Shown one piece after another: positions 35,709 to 47,438 of a DNA stretch of 64,000 bases. A program made the position numbers and the translations under genes. How positions within the stretch are numbered: the stretch's first letter is position 1; each line of letters starts with the position of its first letter. The notes below the pieces were generated by a model that was not told where the DNA came from, did not search any database, and was given only the letters and a program-made list of their open reading frames with translations. This DNA comes from an uncultured Pelagibacteraceae bacterium (lineage in GTDB: Bacteria > Pseudomonadota > Alphaproteobacteria > Pelagibacterales > Pelagibacteraceae), in NCBI GenBank assembly GCA_902557235.1, contig CACDZR010000005.1, forward strand, positions 16,613 through 80,612, read 5' to 3'.

Positions 35709-37078
35709 ATCGAATTCATTACATATTTTTTAACTTTTTCAATATTATTTGACAGAAGTTCAAATTTTTCTTTTCTGTCATTAACATATCTAAGACTTTC
35801 AGGTAAATTTTCAGTTTTTGAAATTGCATCCTCTATTGCTTTTGGAAATTTACACGGGTGTGCAGTTGATAATACAACACAATTTTTTTCCAATCCTAAT
35901 TTCCTTACAGCACCAATACCCACTGCGGTATGTGGGTCAACTACCATCTGGTGTTCATCGTTAATGGTTTTTATCATTTTAATAGTTTCATTTTCATCAA
36001 GCATTTCAGATACAAAATTTTTTTTAATTTTATCTAGATCACTTTTATCAATTTTATAAGTGTTATTTTTTATTTGAGCCATAACATTTTTTGTAACTTC
36101 TGAGTTACAATCTTTTACATCGTATAAAAGTCTTTCGAAATTACTTGCTATTTGTATATCCATACTTGGAGTATTTGTTTCCTCAACTTTCTTTTGACTA
36201 TAATCACCACCAGATATAGCTCTGTGCAGTATGTCATTTTTATTTGTAGCTACAATTAGTTTATCAATTGGAAGACCTAGTTTTTTTGCCAAGTAGCCAG
36301 CGTAAATATCACCAAAGTTTCCTGTTGGAACAGAAAAAGATAAAGGCTGACCATTTCCAACTTTAAAGTAAGCGTAAAAATAATATACAGATTGAGCAAT
36401 AATTCTTGCCCAATTAATTGAATTTACACCTGACATATTAATCGATTTTGAAAATTTTTCATCACTGAACATTGCTTTTACTAAATTTTGACAATCATCA
36501 AAGTTACCCTCTACAGCAATATTAAATACGTTACTCTCTTCATGTATTGTCATTAACCTTCTTTGTACCGGCGAAATTTTATTATTTGGGTGCAATACAA
36601 AAACATTTAAATTACTTTTTCCTTTTAAAGCATCTATTGCAGCTGCACCGGTATCACCAGAAGTAGCTACTATTATGTTAATTTTTTTTTGATCTCGACT
36701 TAAATGATATTGATAAAAATTACCTATTAATTGCATAGCAATATCTTTGAAAGCAAGTGTAGGACCATGAAATAGTTCTAAAACTTTCAAATTTCCTAAA
36801 TGAGAGATTTTTACAACATCATTAGATCTAAAATTAGAGTACGATTTTGAAATTAAAGAAATTAAGTCATCTTTAGACATGAAATCTCCGATAAATGGAT
36901 AAATAATTTCAGCAGCTAAATCATTGTAACCAAGATTTTTGAGGTTATCTAATTCCTCTTTTTGAAATTGTTTAATTGATTTAGGAACAAAAAGTCCTCC
37001 ATCGTCTGCCAAACCTTTGAGGAAAACATCTTTAAAAGTAAAGTTTTTTTGATTATTTCTTGTACTAATGTAATTCAT
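35705..37078 (-). CDS. thrC: Threonine synthase
   Basis: A 457-residue PLP enzyme that converts O-phosphohomoserine to threonine. YISTRNNQKNFTFKDVFLKGLADDGGLFVP is the typical N-terminus, and the PLP lysine is in GPTLAFKDIAMQLIG (near 111). Glycine-rich phosphate-binding ATSGDTGAAAI follows. It starts directly after SURF1 on the minus strand, with no gap, and continues the cytochrome oxidase gene run. Confidence 0.95.
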   Translation of the reverse strand: MNYISTRNNQKNFTFKDVFLKGLADDGGLFVPKSIKQFQKEELDNLKNLGYNDLAAEIIYPFIGDFMSKDDLISLISKSYSNFRSNDVVKISHLGNLKVLELFHGPTLAFKDIAMQLIGNFYQYHLSRDQKKINIIVATSGDTGAAAIDALKGKSNLNVFVLHPNNKISPVQRRLMTIHEESNVFNIAVEGNFDDCQNLVKAMFSDEKFSKSINMSGVNSINWARIIAQSVYYFYAYFKVGNGQPLSFSVPTGNFGDIYAGYLAKKLGLPIDKLIVATNKNDILHRAISGGDYSQKKVEETNTPSMDIQIASNFERLLYDVKDCNSEVTKNVMAQIKNNTYKIDKSDLDKIKKNFVSEMLDENETIKMIKTINDEHQMVVDPHTAVGIGAVRKLGLEKNCVVLSTAHPCKFPKAIEDAISKTENLPESLRYVNDRKEKFELLSNNIEKVKKYVMNSI

Positions 37079-37732
37079 TTAATAATTTTTTTTTCTAAAA
37101 TACAAATATAGCAAAAGAATTGAAAGCGCTAATGAAAACCAAGTAATCGCATATTTTTGATGATTATTAGAAATATTTGCAGTAATTTTTTTTGGTTTAG
37201 GGAATTGATAATTTCCATCTAAATAAATAATATATTTTGAAAAGTTTTTGCCTGTAAATTTAAAAATATCTTCTCTGTTTAAACTAAACCAGTAATTTTC
37301 TTCTAAATCATTATCAGGCTTAAAGATGTTCTTTTTGCCTTGTAGTTTTAATGTTCCAATAATATTTTTTTGATCAAATACATTTATTTCTTGAGTGCCC
37401 TTCTTTTCAAATGGTATCCAGCCTCTATTTATTAAATAATTTTCATCCCCAATGATAATTGGATTTATTACTTCAAATCCAGGAGTGCCAGATTCATTTA
37501 AATTGTATAAATAAATTTGTTTATCAAAATCTATTGACCCTGAAGTTTTGATTTTAAGAAAATTTTCTTTGTTTGATTGAGCTAATTCAACTGGAGGATT
37601 TTTTAATGAATTTTCAATCTCTAAAATCAAATTATTCTTCCAATTTAGACGAATAATTTGCCATGTACCTAATCCAATAAAAACAAGAATAAAGAAAATT
37701 ATAAAGACGGAAAATAAAAACTTATGTTTCAA
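37079..37732 (-). CDS. SURF1-family cytochrome oxidase assembly protein
   Basis: A 217-residue protein with one membrane helix at each end (about 6-24 and 195-212) and a periplasmic domain between, carrying LINRGWIPFE and IIYLDG. SURF1 helps insert haem a into subunit I of the oxidase. Its place after ctaE supports this. Nine bases separate it from ctaE. Confidence 0.9.
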   Translation of the reverse strand: MKHKFLFSVFIIFFILVFIGLGTWQIIRLNWKNNLILEIENSLKNPPVELAQSNKENFLKIKTSGSIDFDKQIYLYNLNESGTPGFEVINPIIIGDENYLINRGWIPFEKKGTQEINVFDQKNIIGTLKLQGKKNIFKPDNDLEENYWFSLNREDIFKFTGKNFSKYIIYLDGNYQFPKPKKITANISNNHQKYAITWFSLALSILLLYLYFRKKNY

Positions 37733-37740
37733 GGATCAAA

Positions 37741-38529
37741 TTAACTTCCCCAAATATATATTGCAGCAAACAAAAATAACCAAACAACGTCAACAAAATG
37801 CCAATACCATGCAGCTGCTTCAAAACCAAAATGATGGTCTTTAGTAAAATGACCCAATTTTCCTCTCCATAAACATACTGCTAAAAAAATTGTTCCAACT
37901 ATAACATGAAAACCGTGAAAACCTGTTGCCATGTAAAAAACAGAACCATAAATATGATCTGAAAAGGCAAATGTAGCATGATGATATTCATATGCTTGAA
38001 GTGCCGTAAAAAATGCTCCAAGAATTACTGTTAGCACCAATCCTTGTATAAAACCTTTTCTATCGCCTTCTAATAATGAATGGTGAGACCAAGTAACTGT
38101 TGTACCTGATAACAGTAAAACTAATGTATTAATTAAAGGTATATCCCAAGGATCAAAAGTCACAATATCTTTAGGTGGCCACACATTTCCTACAAAATCA
38201 TTTGGAAAAAGACTTACGTCAAAGTATGCCCAAAACCACGCAACGAAAAACATCACCTCAGATGCAATAAATAAAGTCATTCCATAACGATGGTGAATTT
38301 GGACTACCGGTGTATGATGACCTTGATGTTCTGCTTCAATCACTACATCTCTGAACCACATATATGCACCATAAATTAGAAGAGCTAATCCAAGATACAT
38401 TCCCCATGAAACATCTGAATGCATATAATACACAGCACCTATAGCTAATACTAAACAAGAAAACGAGACGTAAATAGGCCAAGGACTTGGGTCTACTAAA
38501 TGATAATCATGTTTTTTTTCAGCTGACAT
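37741..38529 (-). CDS. ctaE: Cytochrome c oxidase subunit III
   Basis: A 262-residue seven-helix protein. YHLVDPSPWPIYVSFS near the N-terminus, the FIASEVMFFVAWFWAYF helix with its conserved glutamate, and the C-terminal WHFVDVVWLFLFAAIYIWGS are characteristic of subunit III of haem-copper A-type oxidases. It stabilises subunit I and lies between ctaG and SURF1. Confidence 0.97.
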   Translation of the reverse strand: MSAEKKHDYHLVDPSPWPIYVSFSCLVLAIGAVYYMHSDVSWGMYLGLALLIYGAYMWFRDVVIEAEHQGHHTPVVQIHHRYGMTLFIASEVMFFVAWFWAYFDVSLFPNDFVGNVWPPKDIVTFDPWDIPLINTLVLLLSGTTVTWSHHSLLEGDRKGFIQGLVLTVILGAFFTALQAYEYHHATFAFSDHIYGSVFYMATGFHGFHVIVGTIFLAVCLWRGKLGHFTKDHHFGFEAAAWYWHFVDVVWLFLFAAIYIWGS

Positions 38530-38538
38530 TTTTTTGGA

Positions 38539-39072
38539 TTATGATTGTTTATAATAATCTGTCGAGAAAAAAGTATACGACATAGTTACATCTTCTAAGT
38601 TCTTAACGCTTGGATCATTGACCATTTCGGGGTCTAGGTAAAAAGTCATTACGTAAGTTGCTTTTTCTCCTGCTTTTAATTCTTGTTTTTCAAAACAAAA
38701 ACAGCCTAGTTTACTGTAATATTTGCCAAAACTTGCTGGGGATACATTAAAACTTGCTACTCCAGCAGTTGGTTCGCCACTATAATTTTCAACCTCAAAC
38801 TCTATTTTATTAACTTGACCAACTTTCACATCAATAACATTAGATTTCGCTTTAAATTCCCAAGGTAAATTATTTACATTGGTATCAAATCTAACACTCA
38901 CAACTTTATTAAGAACTACTTTAGGAGCGTTATTTGATATTTGAGTAGTGCCTCCAAAACCTGTTACTCTACAAAATAGATCGTATAAAGGTACTGCAGC
39001 ATATGATAAACCCAACATGAATACAAATATTCCTATAAGGACTAATGGTGTAAGACTCTTTTTTTTTATCAT
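38539..39072 (-). CDS. ctaG: Cytochrome c oxidase assembly protein CtaG/Cox11
   Basis: A 177-residue copper chaperone with one N-terminal membrane helix (about 8-28) and a periplasmic beta domain. The copper cysteines are in LGCFCFEKQ (CFCF motif, near 122) and the DLFCRVTGFGGTTQ motif follows the helix. It delivers CuB to subunit I. The start overlaps the 41-residue gene upstream as ATGA. Confidence 0.95.
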   Translation of the reverse strand: MIKKKSLTPLVLIGIFVFMLGLSYAAVPLYDLFCRVTGFGGTTQISNNAPKVVLNKVVSVRFDTNVNNLPWEFKAKSNVIDVKVGQVNKIEFEVENYSGEPTAGVASFNVSPASFGKYYSKLGCFCFEKQELKAGEKATYVMTFYLDPEMVNDPSVKNLEDVTMSYTFFSTDYYKQS

Positions 39073-39194
39073 ATTGCTCTATCAAAAACCCCAGTATTAT
39101 ATAATGTAAATAAGAACAAAAAAATCATGAAAGCAATAATTGCTAATGCGGTCTTGATATTTTTTTTCTTTGTTTTTTTATCTGGTATAATCAT
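39069..39194 (-). CDS. Small membrane protein (CoxF-like), 41 residues, not in the ORF track
   Basis: Reading the minus strand gives MIIPDKKTKKKNIKTALAII and continues as a single hydrophobic helix (about 15-33), then a short tail ending DRAI. A lysine-rich N-terminus followed by one helix suggests a cytoplasm-in anchored protein. It overlaps both the ctaB stop and the ctaG start as ATGA, so translation is coupled on both sides. Small proteins of this layout occupy the same slot in other alphaproteobacterial oxidase operons (often called CoxF); a role in oxidase assembly is inference. Confidence 0.75.
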   Translation of the reverse strand: MIIPDKKTKKKNIKTALAIIAFMIFLFLFTLYNTGVFDRAI

Positions 39195-40105
39195 AAAATC
39201 TTATCTATCAAAAAAAGTACAAAAACCAAAAACAAATATAAGATAGAATAGCCAAATATTGATTTAGCTTTTTTTGCACTAAATTTATTTTTTTTAAATC
39301 TGTAAAGATCAAAACATAAATAATTATAATAAATAGTTAATAATAATGATGGAATTAAAAAAACAAGTCCAACAAAGTTAATTACATATGGAAAAATTAC
39401 CACTGGAAGCATTAACAAAGAATAAACAAAAATATTTGCTTTTGTAGTTTCTATCCCGTTTGTTAAAGGGAGCATAGGGATATTTGCTTTCCTATAGTCA
39501 TCTGATTTATATAAACTTAACGCCCAAAAATGTGAGGGTGTCCAAAAGAAAATAATTAAAAAAAATACAAAAGGTTCAAGAGATAATGATCCTGTAGCAA
39601 TGGTCCAACCAATTACTGGAGGAAGAGCTCCTGCTGCTCCACCGATCACAATGTTTTGGGAGGTTCTTTTTTTTAACCAAATTGTATAAATTAAAACGTA
39701 AAATATAATTGTAAAAAGCAATATGCCTGCAGATATTCTATTTGTAAAATAATCTAGTGCAACTACTGAAATAACCGATAAAGTTATTCCAAATATAAGT
39801 GCCTGATTTTTATTCACTTTACCTGTTGGTATTGGTCTTAAGCAAGTTCTACTCATCAAAGCATCAAGATCAGACTCGTACCACATATTCAATGCCCCTG
39901 CTGCTCCCGCACCCATTGAAACTAATAATATTCCAATTATTGCATCTTGAGTTGAAACTATAGTTGGTGCAGTCAATAATCCTACCGCACAAGTAAATAT
40001 CACAAGCGACATTACTCTTGGTTTCATCAATTTAAATAATTCAGAAAAATTCAGTAAGTCTTCCTGAGATAGATTGTCTTTTTTTAATTTTGAACTACTC
40101 ATCAA
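39191..40105 (-). CDS. ctaB: Protohaem IX farnesyltransferase (haem O synthase)
   Basis: A 304-residue UbiA-type prenyltransferase with nine hydrophobic helices. LMKPRVMSLVIFTCAVG, the first aspartate motif NMWYESDLDALMSRTCLRP (near 90) and KSDDYRKANIPMLP (near 212) are diagnostic. It farnesylates haem b to haem O, the precursor of haem a for the oxidase. ctaA, which would complete haem a, is not in the window. The two-Met start at 40105 is kept. Confidence 0.95.
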   Translation of the reverse strand: MMSSSKLKKDNLSQEDLLNFSELFKLMKPRVMSLVIFTCAVGLLTAPTIVSTQDAIIGILLVSMGAGAAGALNMWYESDLDALMSRTCLRPIPTGKVNKNQALIFGITLSVISVVALDYFTNRISAGILLFTIIFYVLIYTIWLKKRTSQNIVIGGAAGALPPVIGWTIATGSLSLEPFVFFLIIFFWTPSHFWALSLYKSDDYRKANIPMLPLTNGIETTKANIFVYSLLMLPVVIFPYVINFVGLVFLIPSLLLTIYYNYLCFDLYRFKKNKFSAKKAKSIFGYSILYLFLVFVLFLIDKIL

Positions 40106-40122
40106 TTTTAAAGCTTTTATTT

Positions 40123-42572
<2,450 letters not shown>

Positions 42573-42632
42573 TTTTAATAGCTATATAAAGCCCTTTTAC
42601 AAAAATTACACTTTAGTTTTCGCGACAATTTA

Positions 42633-43334
42633 TCAATTAATCACATAATTTACGATCGAAATTGCAGATATGACCGCGGTTTCTGACCTTAAAATATTCT
42701 CATTAATTTTAACCGGTTGAACGCCCTTAAAAGAGAGAATCTTCTCTCTTTCGGTCTCTGAAAAATCACCCTCTGGACCTACAATTATACAAACAGGTTT
42801 ATCTGTAAATTTTGATTTATCAACTTTATTAATATTTGAATTTAAATCTGTAAAAATTAGATCCATGGAATTTTTTTTTAAAAAACTATTTAAATTTTGA
42901 GCGTCTTCAATATTTGGTACATTAATACGATTTGATTGTTCACAAGCTTCAATTACAATTTTTTCTAAGCGATCTTTGTTAATTTTTCTAACCACTGTTC
43001 TATCAAATATAATTGGTAAAAATTTTGTAACTCCAAGCTCTGTTGCTTTTTGCAGCATAAAATTCTGATAGTTTGATTTGATAGGAGAAAACGCTAACCA
43101 TAATTCTTTTGTTATCTCTTTTTGTCTTAGTTGTTTTATTATCTTAAATTCAACAATATTTTTGGATATTCCTAAAATTTTTGCCTCCCACTCTCCCTCT
43201 TTATTGAATAATGAGAAAACCTCATTTTCTTTTACTCTCATTACTTTGCTTAAATAATGTGATTGATCCTTATCAAGTTTATCAATCATGTTTGCTGATA
43301 AAGTGTCTGAAAAAAATAATCTAATATTACTCAT
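42633..43334 (-). CDS. rsmE: 16S rRNA (uracil(1498)-N3)-methyltransferase RsmE
   Basis: A 233-residue SPOUT methyltransferase with an N-terminal PUA-like domain (SHYLSKVMRVKENEVFSLF) and a C-terminal knot containing IIVGPEGDFSETEREK (near 183) and ILRSETAVISAI. The length is normal. It is divergent from the HAD gene by 17 bases. Confidence 0.93.
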   Translation of the reverse strand: MSNIRLFFSDTLSANMIDKLDKDQSHYLSKVMRVKENEVFSLFNKEGEWEAKILGISKNIVEFKIIKQLRQKEITKELWLAFSPIKSNYQNFMLQKATELGVTKFLPIIFDRTVVRKINKDRLEKIVIEACEQSNRINVPNIEDAQNLNSFLKKNSMDLIFTDLNSNINKVDKSKFTDKPVCIIVGPEGDFSETEREKILSFKGVQPVKINENILRSETAVISAISIVNYVIN

Positions 43335-43351
43335 TTGTGTTAAGTTAATTT

Positions 43352-44015
43352 ATGAAAAATATTAAAGCAATAATTTTTGATGCTTATGGAACACTGTTTG
43401 ATGTCAATTCAGCTGCTGAAAAATGTAAAGATAAAATTGGAGATAAATGGGAGGGTTTTGCAAACTTTTGGAGAACTACTCAACTAGAATACACTTGGCT
43501 TAGAAGTTTAATGAAAAGACATAAAGACTTTTGGCAAATTACTGAGGACAGCCTAGATAAATCAATGAAGACCTTTAATATAAACGCTTCAATGAAAAAT
43601 GAATTATTGAATTTGTATAAAGTTCTTTCACCTTTTAAAGAGGTTCCAGAAACCCTTAAAAAATTAAAAGAAAAGAATTTTAAATTAGCTATACTTTCAA
43701 ATGGAACTCCATATCTTTTAAAAGAGTTGGTTGAAAGTAATAATTTAGATAAATTGTTCGATGATATATTTTCAATAGAAGAAGTTGGAATTTATAAACC
43801 AGACTCGAAAGTTTATGACTTGCCTATAAAAAAAATACAAAATTAAAAGTAATGAAGTTGCTTTCTTAAGTGCAAACACATGGGATGTTTCAGGGGGAGG
43901 AAATTATGGTTATCATTCTATTTGGGTAAACCGTAATAATAATATCTTTGACAATCTTGATTACAAACCTAATAATCAAGTTAAAAACTTAAGTGAACTT
44001 ATCGATTTAATTTAA
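43352..44015 (+). pseudogene. Haloacid dehalogenase type II (HAD), frameshifted
   Basis: The first frame (43352-43846) gives IFDAYGTLFDVNSAAEKC with the nucleophile Asp, and LAILSNGTPYLLKEL and EEVGIYKPDSKVYD, then stops after IKKIQN. The +1 frame continues with EVAFLSANTWDVSGGGNYGY and ends at 44015, the normal C-terminus of L-2-haloacid dehalogenases (the AN-WDV and G-G---W region). Removing one A from the A8 run at 43828-43835 joins them into about 220 residues. Either a true recent mutation, a sequencing error, or a gene rescued by slippage. In the family the enzyme hydrolyses 2-haloacids or acts as a phosphatase; the substrate is unknown. Confidence 0.85.
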
Positions 44016-44031
44016 ATTAAAAGAGGAGTAT

Positions 44032-44271
44032 ATGAATAAAGGACAAAGAGCAGGAGAAAGTGCAATTGCAGTAGATGTCGAAGAAGGAAAATCTTATTAT
44101 TGGTGCAGTTGTGGCAAAAGTTCTAAACAACCCTTTTGTGATGGCTCACATAAAGGTACTGAATTTAATCCTGTTGTATATAAAGCTGAAACGACAAAAA
44201 AAAAGTTTTTTTGTGCTTGTAAACAAACAAACAATCAACCCTTTTGTGACGGTTCACATAACAAAAAGTAA
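44032..44271 (+). CDS. CDGSH iron-sulfur protein with two CDGSH motifs
   Basis: A 79-residue protein with two copies of the C-x-C-x-PFCDGSH motif: YWCSCGKSSKQPFCDGSH and FFCACKQTNNQPFCDGSH. Each copy should bind a [2Fe-2S] cluster with three Cys and one His, as in mitoNEET-type proteins. No membrane anchor is present. A good ribosome-binding site (AGAGGAG) precedes ATG 44032. Its job may be electron or cluster transfer; this is inferred. The pirin gene follows after 38 bases. Confidence 0.92.
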   Translation: MNKGQRAGESAIAVDVEEGKSYYWCSCGKSSKQPFCDGSHKGTEFNPVVYKAETTKKKFFCACKQTNNQPFCDGSHNKK

Positions 44272-44309
44272 CATTGAAAATTTAGATTTAATAATTACTC
44301 TAGGTATAT

Positions 44310-45143
44310 ATGACAATTGAAATAGATAAAATTATCGACCCCATTCCAGCATCAGATGGAGCTGGAGTTAAATTAAAAAGAAGTATTGGTGTTGAACCAA
44401 ATTATTTTGATCCTTTTTTAATGTTAGATGAATTTGGTTCAGAAAATAGTGAAGATTATATCGCTGGATTTCCTCCACACCCACATAGAGGAATTGAAAC
44501 GGTTACTTATATGCTTGCTGGTGACTTTGAGCATGAAGATAGTACTGGTGGAAAAGGTAGAATGACCGCTGGTGATGTTCAGTGGATGAAAACAGGAAGT
44601 GGAATTATTCACTCAGAAATGCCTGCTATGAAAGAGGGAAAACTTCACGGATTTCAATTATGGATAAATATGCCAGCAAAATTAAAAATGAGTAAACCAG
44701 AATATATTTATATTGATGCAGATAAAATGAGTGTCCACAAAGATGGCGATAAGCAAGTAAAAGTTATCGCAGGTAAATTTGAAAAAGCTGAAGGTCCAGT
44801 TAAAGGACATAATGTTGAACCTGTTTATTTTGATGTTGAGTTAAATAAAAACAAAGATTTTAAATTTAGTCTTCCCTCTACGCACAATACATTTATCTAT
44901 CTTATAAAAGGTGAAATTAAAATTGGTGAAAAAAAACATGAAAAAGTTAAGGATAGTACTTTGATCTTACTATCTAAAGGAGAGAATTTAAAAGTCAGAG
45001 CACAGTCTGATGCAAAATTTTTAGTTATTTCAGGCAAACCTATCAATGAAGAAATAGCAAGAGGTGGACCATTTGTAATGAACACTAAAGCAGAGATCTT
45101 GCAAGCTGTTCAAGATTATCATAATGGTACATTTGTAAAGTAG
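44310..45143 (+). CDS. Pirin family protein
   Basis: A 277-residue double cupin. The metal-binding motif is HPHRGIETVTYMLAGDFEHED (near 57) with a further His and Glu in GSGIIHSEMP. Bacterial pirins include quercetinases and redox-sensing regulators of central metabolism, so the function is uncertain. The start is ATG 44310. It is three bases from the quinone reductase gene. Confidence 0.9.
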   Translation: MTIEIDKIIDPIPASDGAGVKLKRSIGVEPNYFDPFLMLDEFGSENSEDYIAGFPPHPHRGIETVTYMLAGDFEHEDSTGGKGRMTAGDVQWMKTGSGIIHSEMPAMKEGKLHGFQLWINMPAKLKMSKPEYIYIDADKMSVHKDGDKQVKVIAGKFEKAEGPVKGHNVEPVYFDVELNKNKDFKFSLPSTHNTFIYLIKGEIKIGEKKHEKVKDSTLILLSKGENLKVRAQSDAKFLVISGKPINEEIARGGPFVMNTKAEILQAVQDYHNGTFVK

Positions 45144-45146
45144 ATA

Positions 45147-46118
45147 ATGAAATCAGTTCAAATAGATAAATTTGGTGGACCAGAAGTTTTGGTTGTTAAA
45201 GATGTAGAATTAGGAAAGCCTGGACCAAAAGAAGTTTTAATCAAAAATTTATCAATTGGTCTTAATTTTATAGATGTATATCATCGAACAGGTCTTTATC
45301 CTATCCCCTTACCAAGTGGTATTGGACTTGAAGCTTGTGGAGTAATTGAAGAAATTGGCTCTGAGGTAAAATTATTTAAAGTTGGCGACAGAGTTACTCA
45401 TGCATCAATGCCTATTGGAGCATACTCAGAAAAACAAATAATGCCTGAAGAAAAATTAGTTTCTGTCCCCGATGGAGTTTCTGATGAAGTAGCATCTTGT
45501 ATTACACTAAAAGGAATTACTGCAGAGTATCTATTACATAGAGCTTATCCATTAAAAAAAAGGGATAAAGTTTTATACCATGCTGCCGCAGGTGGACTTG
45601 GCCAGATTTTATGTTCATGGGCCAATGCTTTGGGTGCTGAAGTAATTGGGACTGTTGGCTCAAAAGCTAAGGAGGAAATAGCTAAAAAGAATGGTTGTCA
45701 TCACGTAATAAATTATTCTGAAAAAAATTTTGTTGAAGAAGTTGAAAAAATTGTAGGTAAAAATGGAATTGATGTAGTCTATGACGGGGTTGGTATCAAA
45801 ACATTTAAAGGGTCAATTGAAACATTAAAAATTAGAGGAATGATGGTAGCGTTTGGAAATGCATCAGGTTATGTTGATACGATTGACGTCAAAAAAGATA
45901 TAAATGCGAAAGGACTATTTTTTACAAGGCCATCTATTGCTCACTATACTGTTAAAAGGGAAGAGCTTGTAGAGTCAGCTAAAAAAGTTTTTGACGCAAT
46001 CTTATCGAAAAAGTTTAATGTTGAAATTTCAAAAAAATACTCACTTAAGGATGCTGCTCAAGCACATAAAGATTTAGAGGCAAGATTGCTAACAGGTCCA
46101 GCAGTAATAATTCCTTAA
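45147..46118 (+). CDS. NADPH:quinone oxidoreductase (zinc-free MDR family)
   Basis: A 323-residue medium-chain dehydrogenase/reductase. GLEACGVIEEIGSEV (near 66) lacks zinc-binding cysteines, and the NADPH loop is YHAAAGGLGQILCSWA (near 145). The sequence is QOR-like (PIPLPSGIGLEACG). It reduces quinones or enones with NADPH. It forms a run with the CDGSH and pirin genes, all of possible redox function. The stop is shared with the convergent DUF2721 gene in TTAA. Confidence 0.88.
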   Translation: MKSVQIDKFGGPEVLVVKDVELGKPGPKEVLIKNLSIGLNFIDVYHRTGLYPIPLPSGIGLEACGVIEEIGSEVKLFKVGDRVTHASMPIGAYSEKQIMPEEKLVSVPDGVSDEVASCITLKGITAEYLLHRAYPLKKRDKVLYHAAAGGLGQILCSWANALGAEVIGTVGSKAKEEIAKKNGCHHVINYSEKNFVEEVEKIVGKNGIDVVYDGVGIKTFKGSIETLKIRGMMVAFGNASGYVDTIDVKKDINAKGLFFTRPSIAHYTVKREELVESAKKVFDAILSKKFNVEISKKYSLKDAAQAHKDLEARLLTGPAVIIP

Positions 46119-46519
46119 TCTAAATTTACATCCATATCAGACATATGAAGTCTTAGAGCGTTCGTTGAAATGTGAATTTCTCGAATAAAAAATAGTATTG
46201 AAATAATCATAGATAAACAACAAGAACCAAAAATTATCCGAGCTAAAAAAACTTCGTCTAGGTAGAGAGCAAAAACAGTTAACATGTTAAATAAGAAGCC
46301 AAAGGCAGCAAACAAAATAGTCCATCTCAAAAGCGTAATTCTTCCACTTAAATTTATAAACTGCTTTTTCCATTCAGGAGGAATATGTTTTTCGTACACA
46401 TGTTCATCATGAAGCTGTCTTATAAGAATGCTTAATGAATGGAATCTATTACTATAAACTGACATCAACAATGGTATTGCTGGAAACATCAAAGCTGTCA
46501 CAGTATAATCAATATTCAT
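46115..46519 (-). CDS. DUF2721 family membrane protein
   Basis: A 134-residue protein with three probable helices (about 8-25, 67-88 and 93-115) and the DUF2721 N-terminal pattern ALMFPAIPLLMSVYSNRFHSL. The function is unknown. I choose ATG 46519 over the TTG at 46540. It is divergent from ubiA by 52 bases. Confidence 0.75.
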   Translation of the reverse strand: MNIDYTVTALMFPAIPLLMSVYSNRFHSLSILIRQLHDEHVYEKHIPPEWKKQFINLSGRITLLRWTILFAAFGFLFNMLTVFALYLDEVFLARIIFGSCCLSMIISILFFIREIHISTNALRLHMSDMDVNLD

Positions 46520-46571
46520 ACGAATCAATTTGATTATCAATCTTGCCTTTGTTATTTACAAGTAAAATCTT

Positions 46572-47438
46572 ATGAACCAATTAAATCTTTTTGTAGAACT
46601 TACCAGACTTAAAAAACCGATTGGATACATGCTGTTATTTTGGCCATGTGCATGGGGGCTTACAATAGCATATGATTTTTCATTAAATTTAAATATTTAT
46701 TTTCTTTACTTATTACTATTTTTTTTAGGATCTGTTTTAATGAGATCTGCTGGATGTATAGTAAATGATGTTCTTGATAGAAAGTTTGATAAAAAAGTAT
46801 TAAGAACTAAAGATAGACCAATAGCTTCTGGAAAAATATCAATTAAACTTGCTTTACTATATTCGGGAGTTCTATGTTTGATTGCTTTTCTAGTTCTAAT
46901 CAATTTTAATTTTTTTACAATTATTATAGCTTTGGCATCTATGCCTTTAGCGTTTACTTATCCGTTAATGAAAAGATTTACCTATTGGCCCCAACTGTTC
47001 TTAGGCATAACTTTTAATTATGGATTATTGCTTGGATGGACATCTATTAATGAGGAAATAAGTCTTATTCCGATTATATTTTATCTTGGCGCCATATTTT
47101 GGACATTGGGTTACGACACAATATACGGATATCAAGATATTGAAGATGATGAAATTATAGGAGTTAAATCAACATCAATAAAGTTTAAACAAAATCCAAA
47201 AATATTTTTATCTACATGTTATTTTATTTTTACCCTTCTTTTTATTGTTACCGGTATCAAATTAGATTTTAATAATTATTTTTTTATAGGAACTATGGCA
47301 GTTTTCTTTCATTTATCAGTTATTCAAATTATGAATTTCAATAAAAAAGATAGGGAAAAATGTCTAAAAATTTTTAAAAGTAATAACTTTTTAGGATTAA
47401 TAATATTAATTTGTATTCTTGTAGGTAAGCTAAGTTAA
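46572..47438 (+). CDS. ubiA: 4-hydroxybenzoate polyprenyltransferase
   Basis: A 288-residue membrane prenyltransferase of ubiquinone synthesis. The two Asp motifs are NDVLDRKFDKKVLRTKDRP (near 66) and GYQDIEDDEIIGVKST (near 183), and LLFWPCAWGLTIA is a typical UbiA N-terminus. It attaches the polyprenyl tail to 4-hydroxybenzoate. msbA starts directly after its stop. Confidence 0.95.
   Translation: MNQLNLFVELTRLKKPIGYMLLFWPCAWGLTIAYDFSLNLNIYFLYLLLFFLGSVLMRSAGCIVNDVLDRKFDKKVLRTKDRPIASGKISIKLALLYSGVLCLIAFLVLINFNFFTIIIALASMPLAFTYPLMKRFTYWPQLFLGITFNYGLLLGWTSINEEISLIPIIFYLGAIFWTLGYDTIYGYQDIEDDEIIGVKSTSIKFKQNPKIFLSTCYFIFTLLFIVTGIKLDFNNYFFIGTMAVFFHLSVIQIMNFNKKDREKCLKIFKSNNFLGLIILICILVGKLS

Noticed and set aside
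44075-44320. 81-residue plus-strand ORF overlapping the CDGSH gene
   Set aside because: Out-of-frame shadow; the CDGSH motifs are in the other frame.
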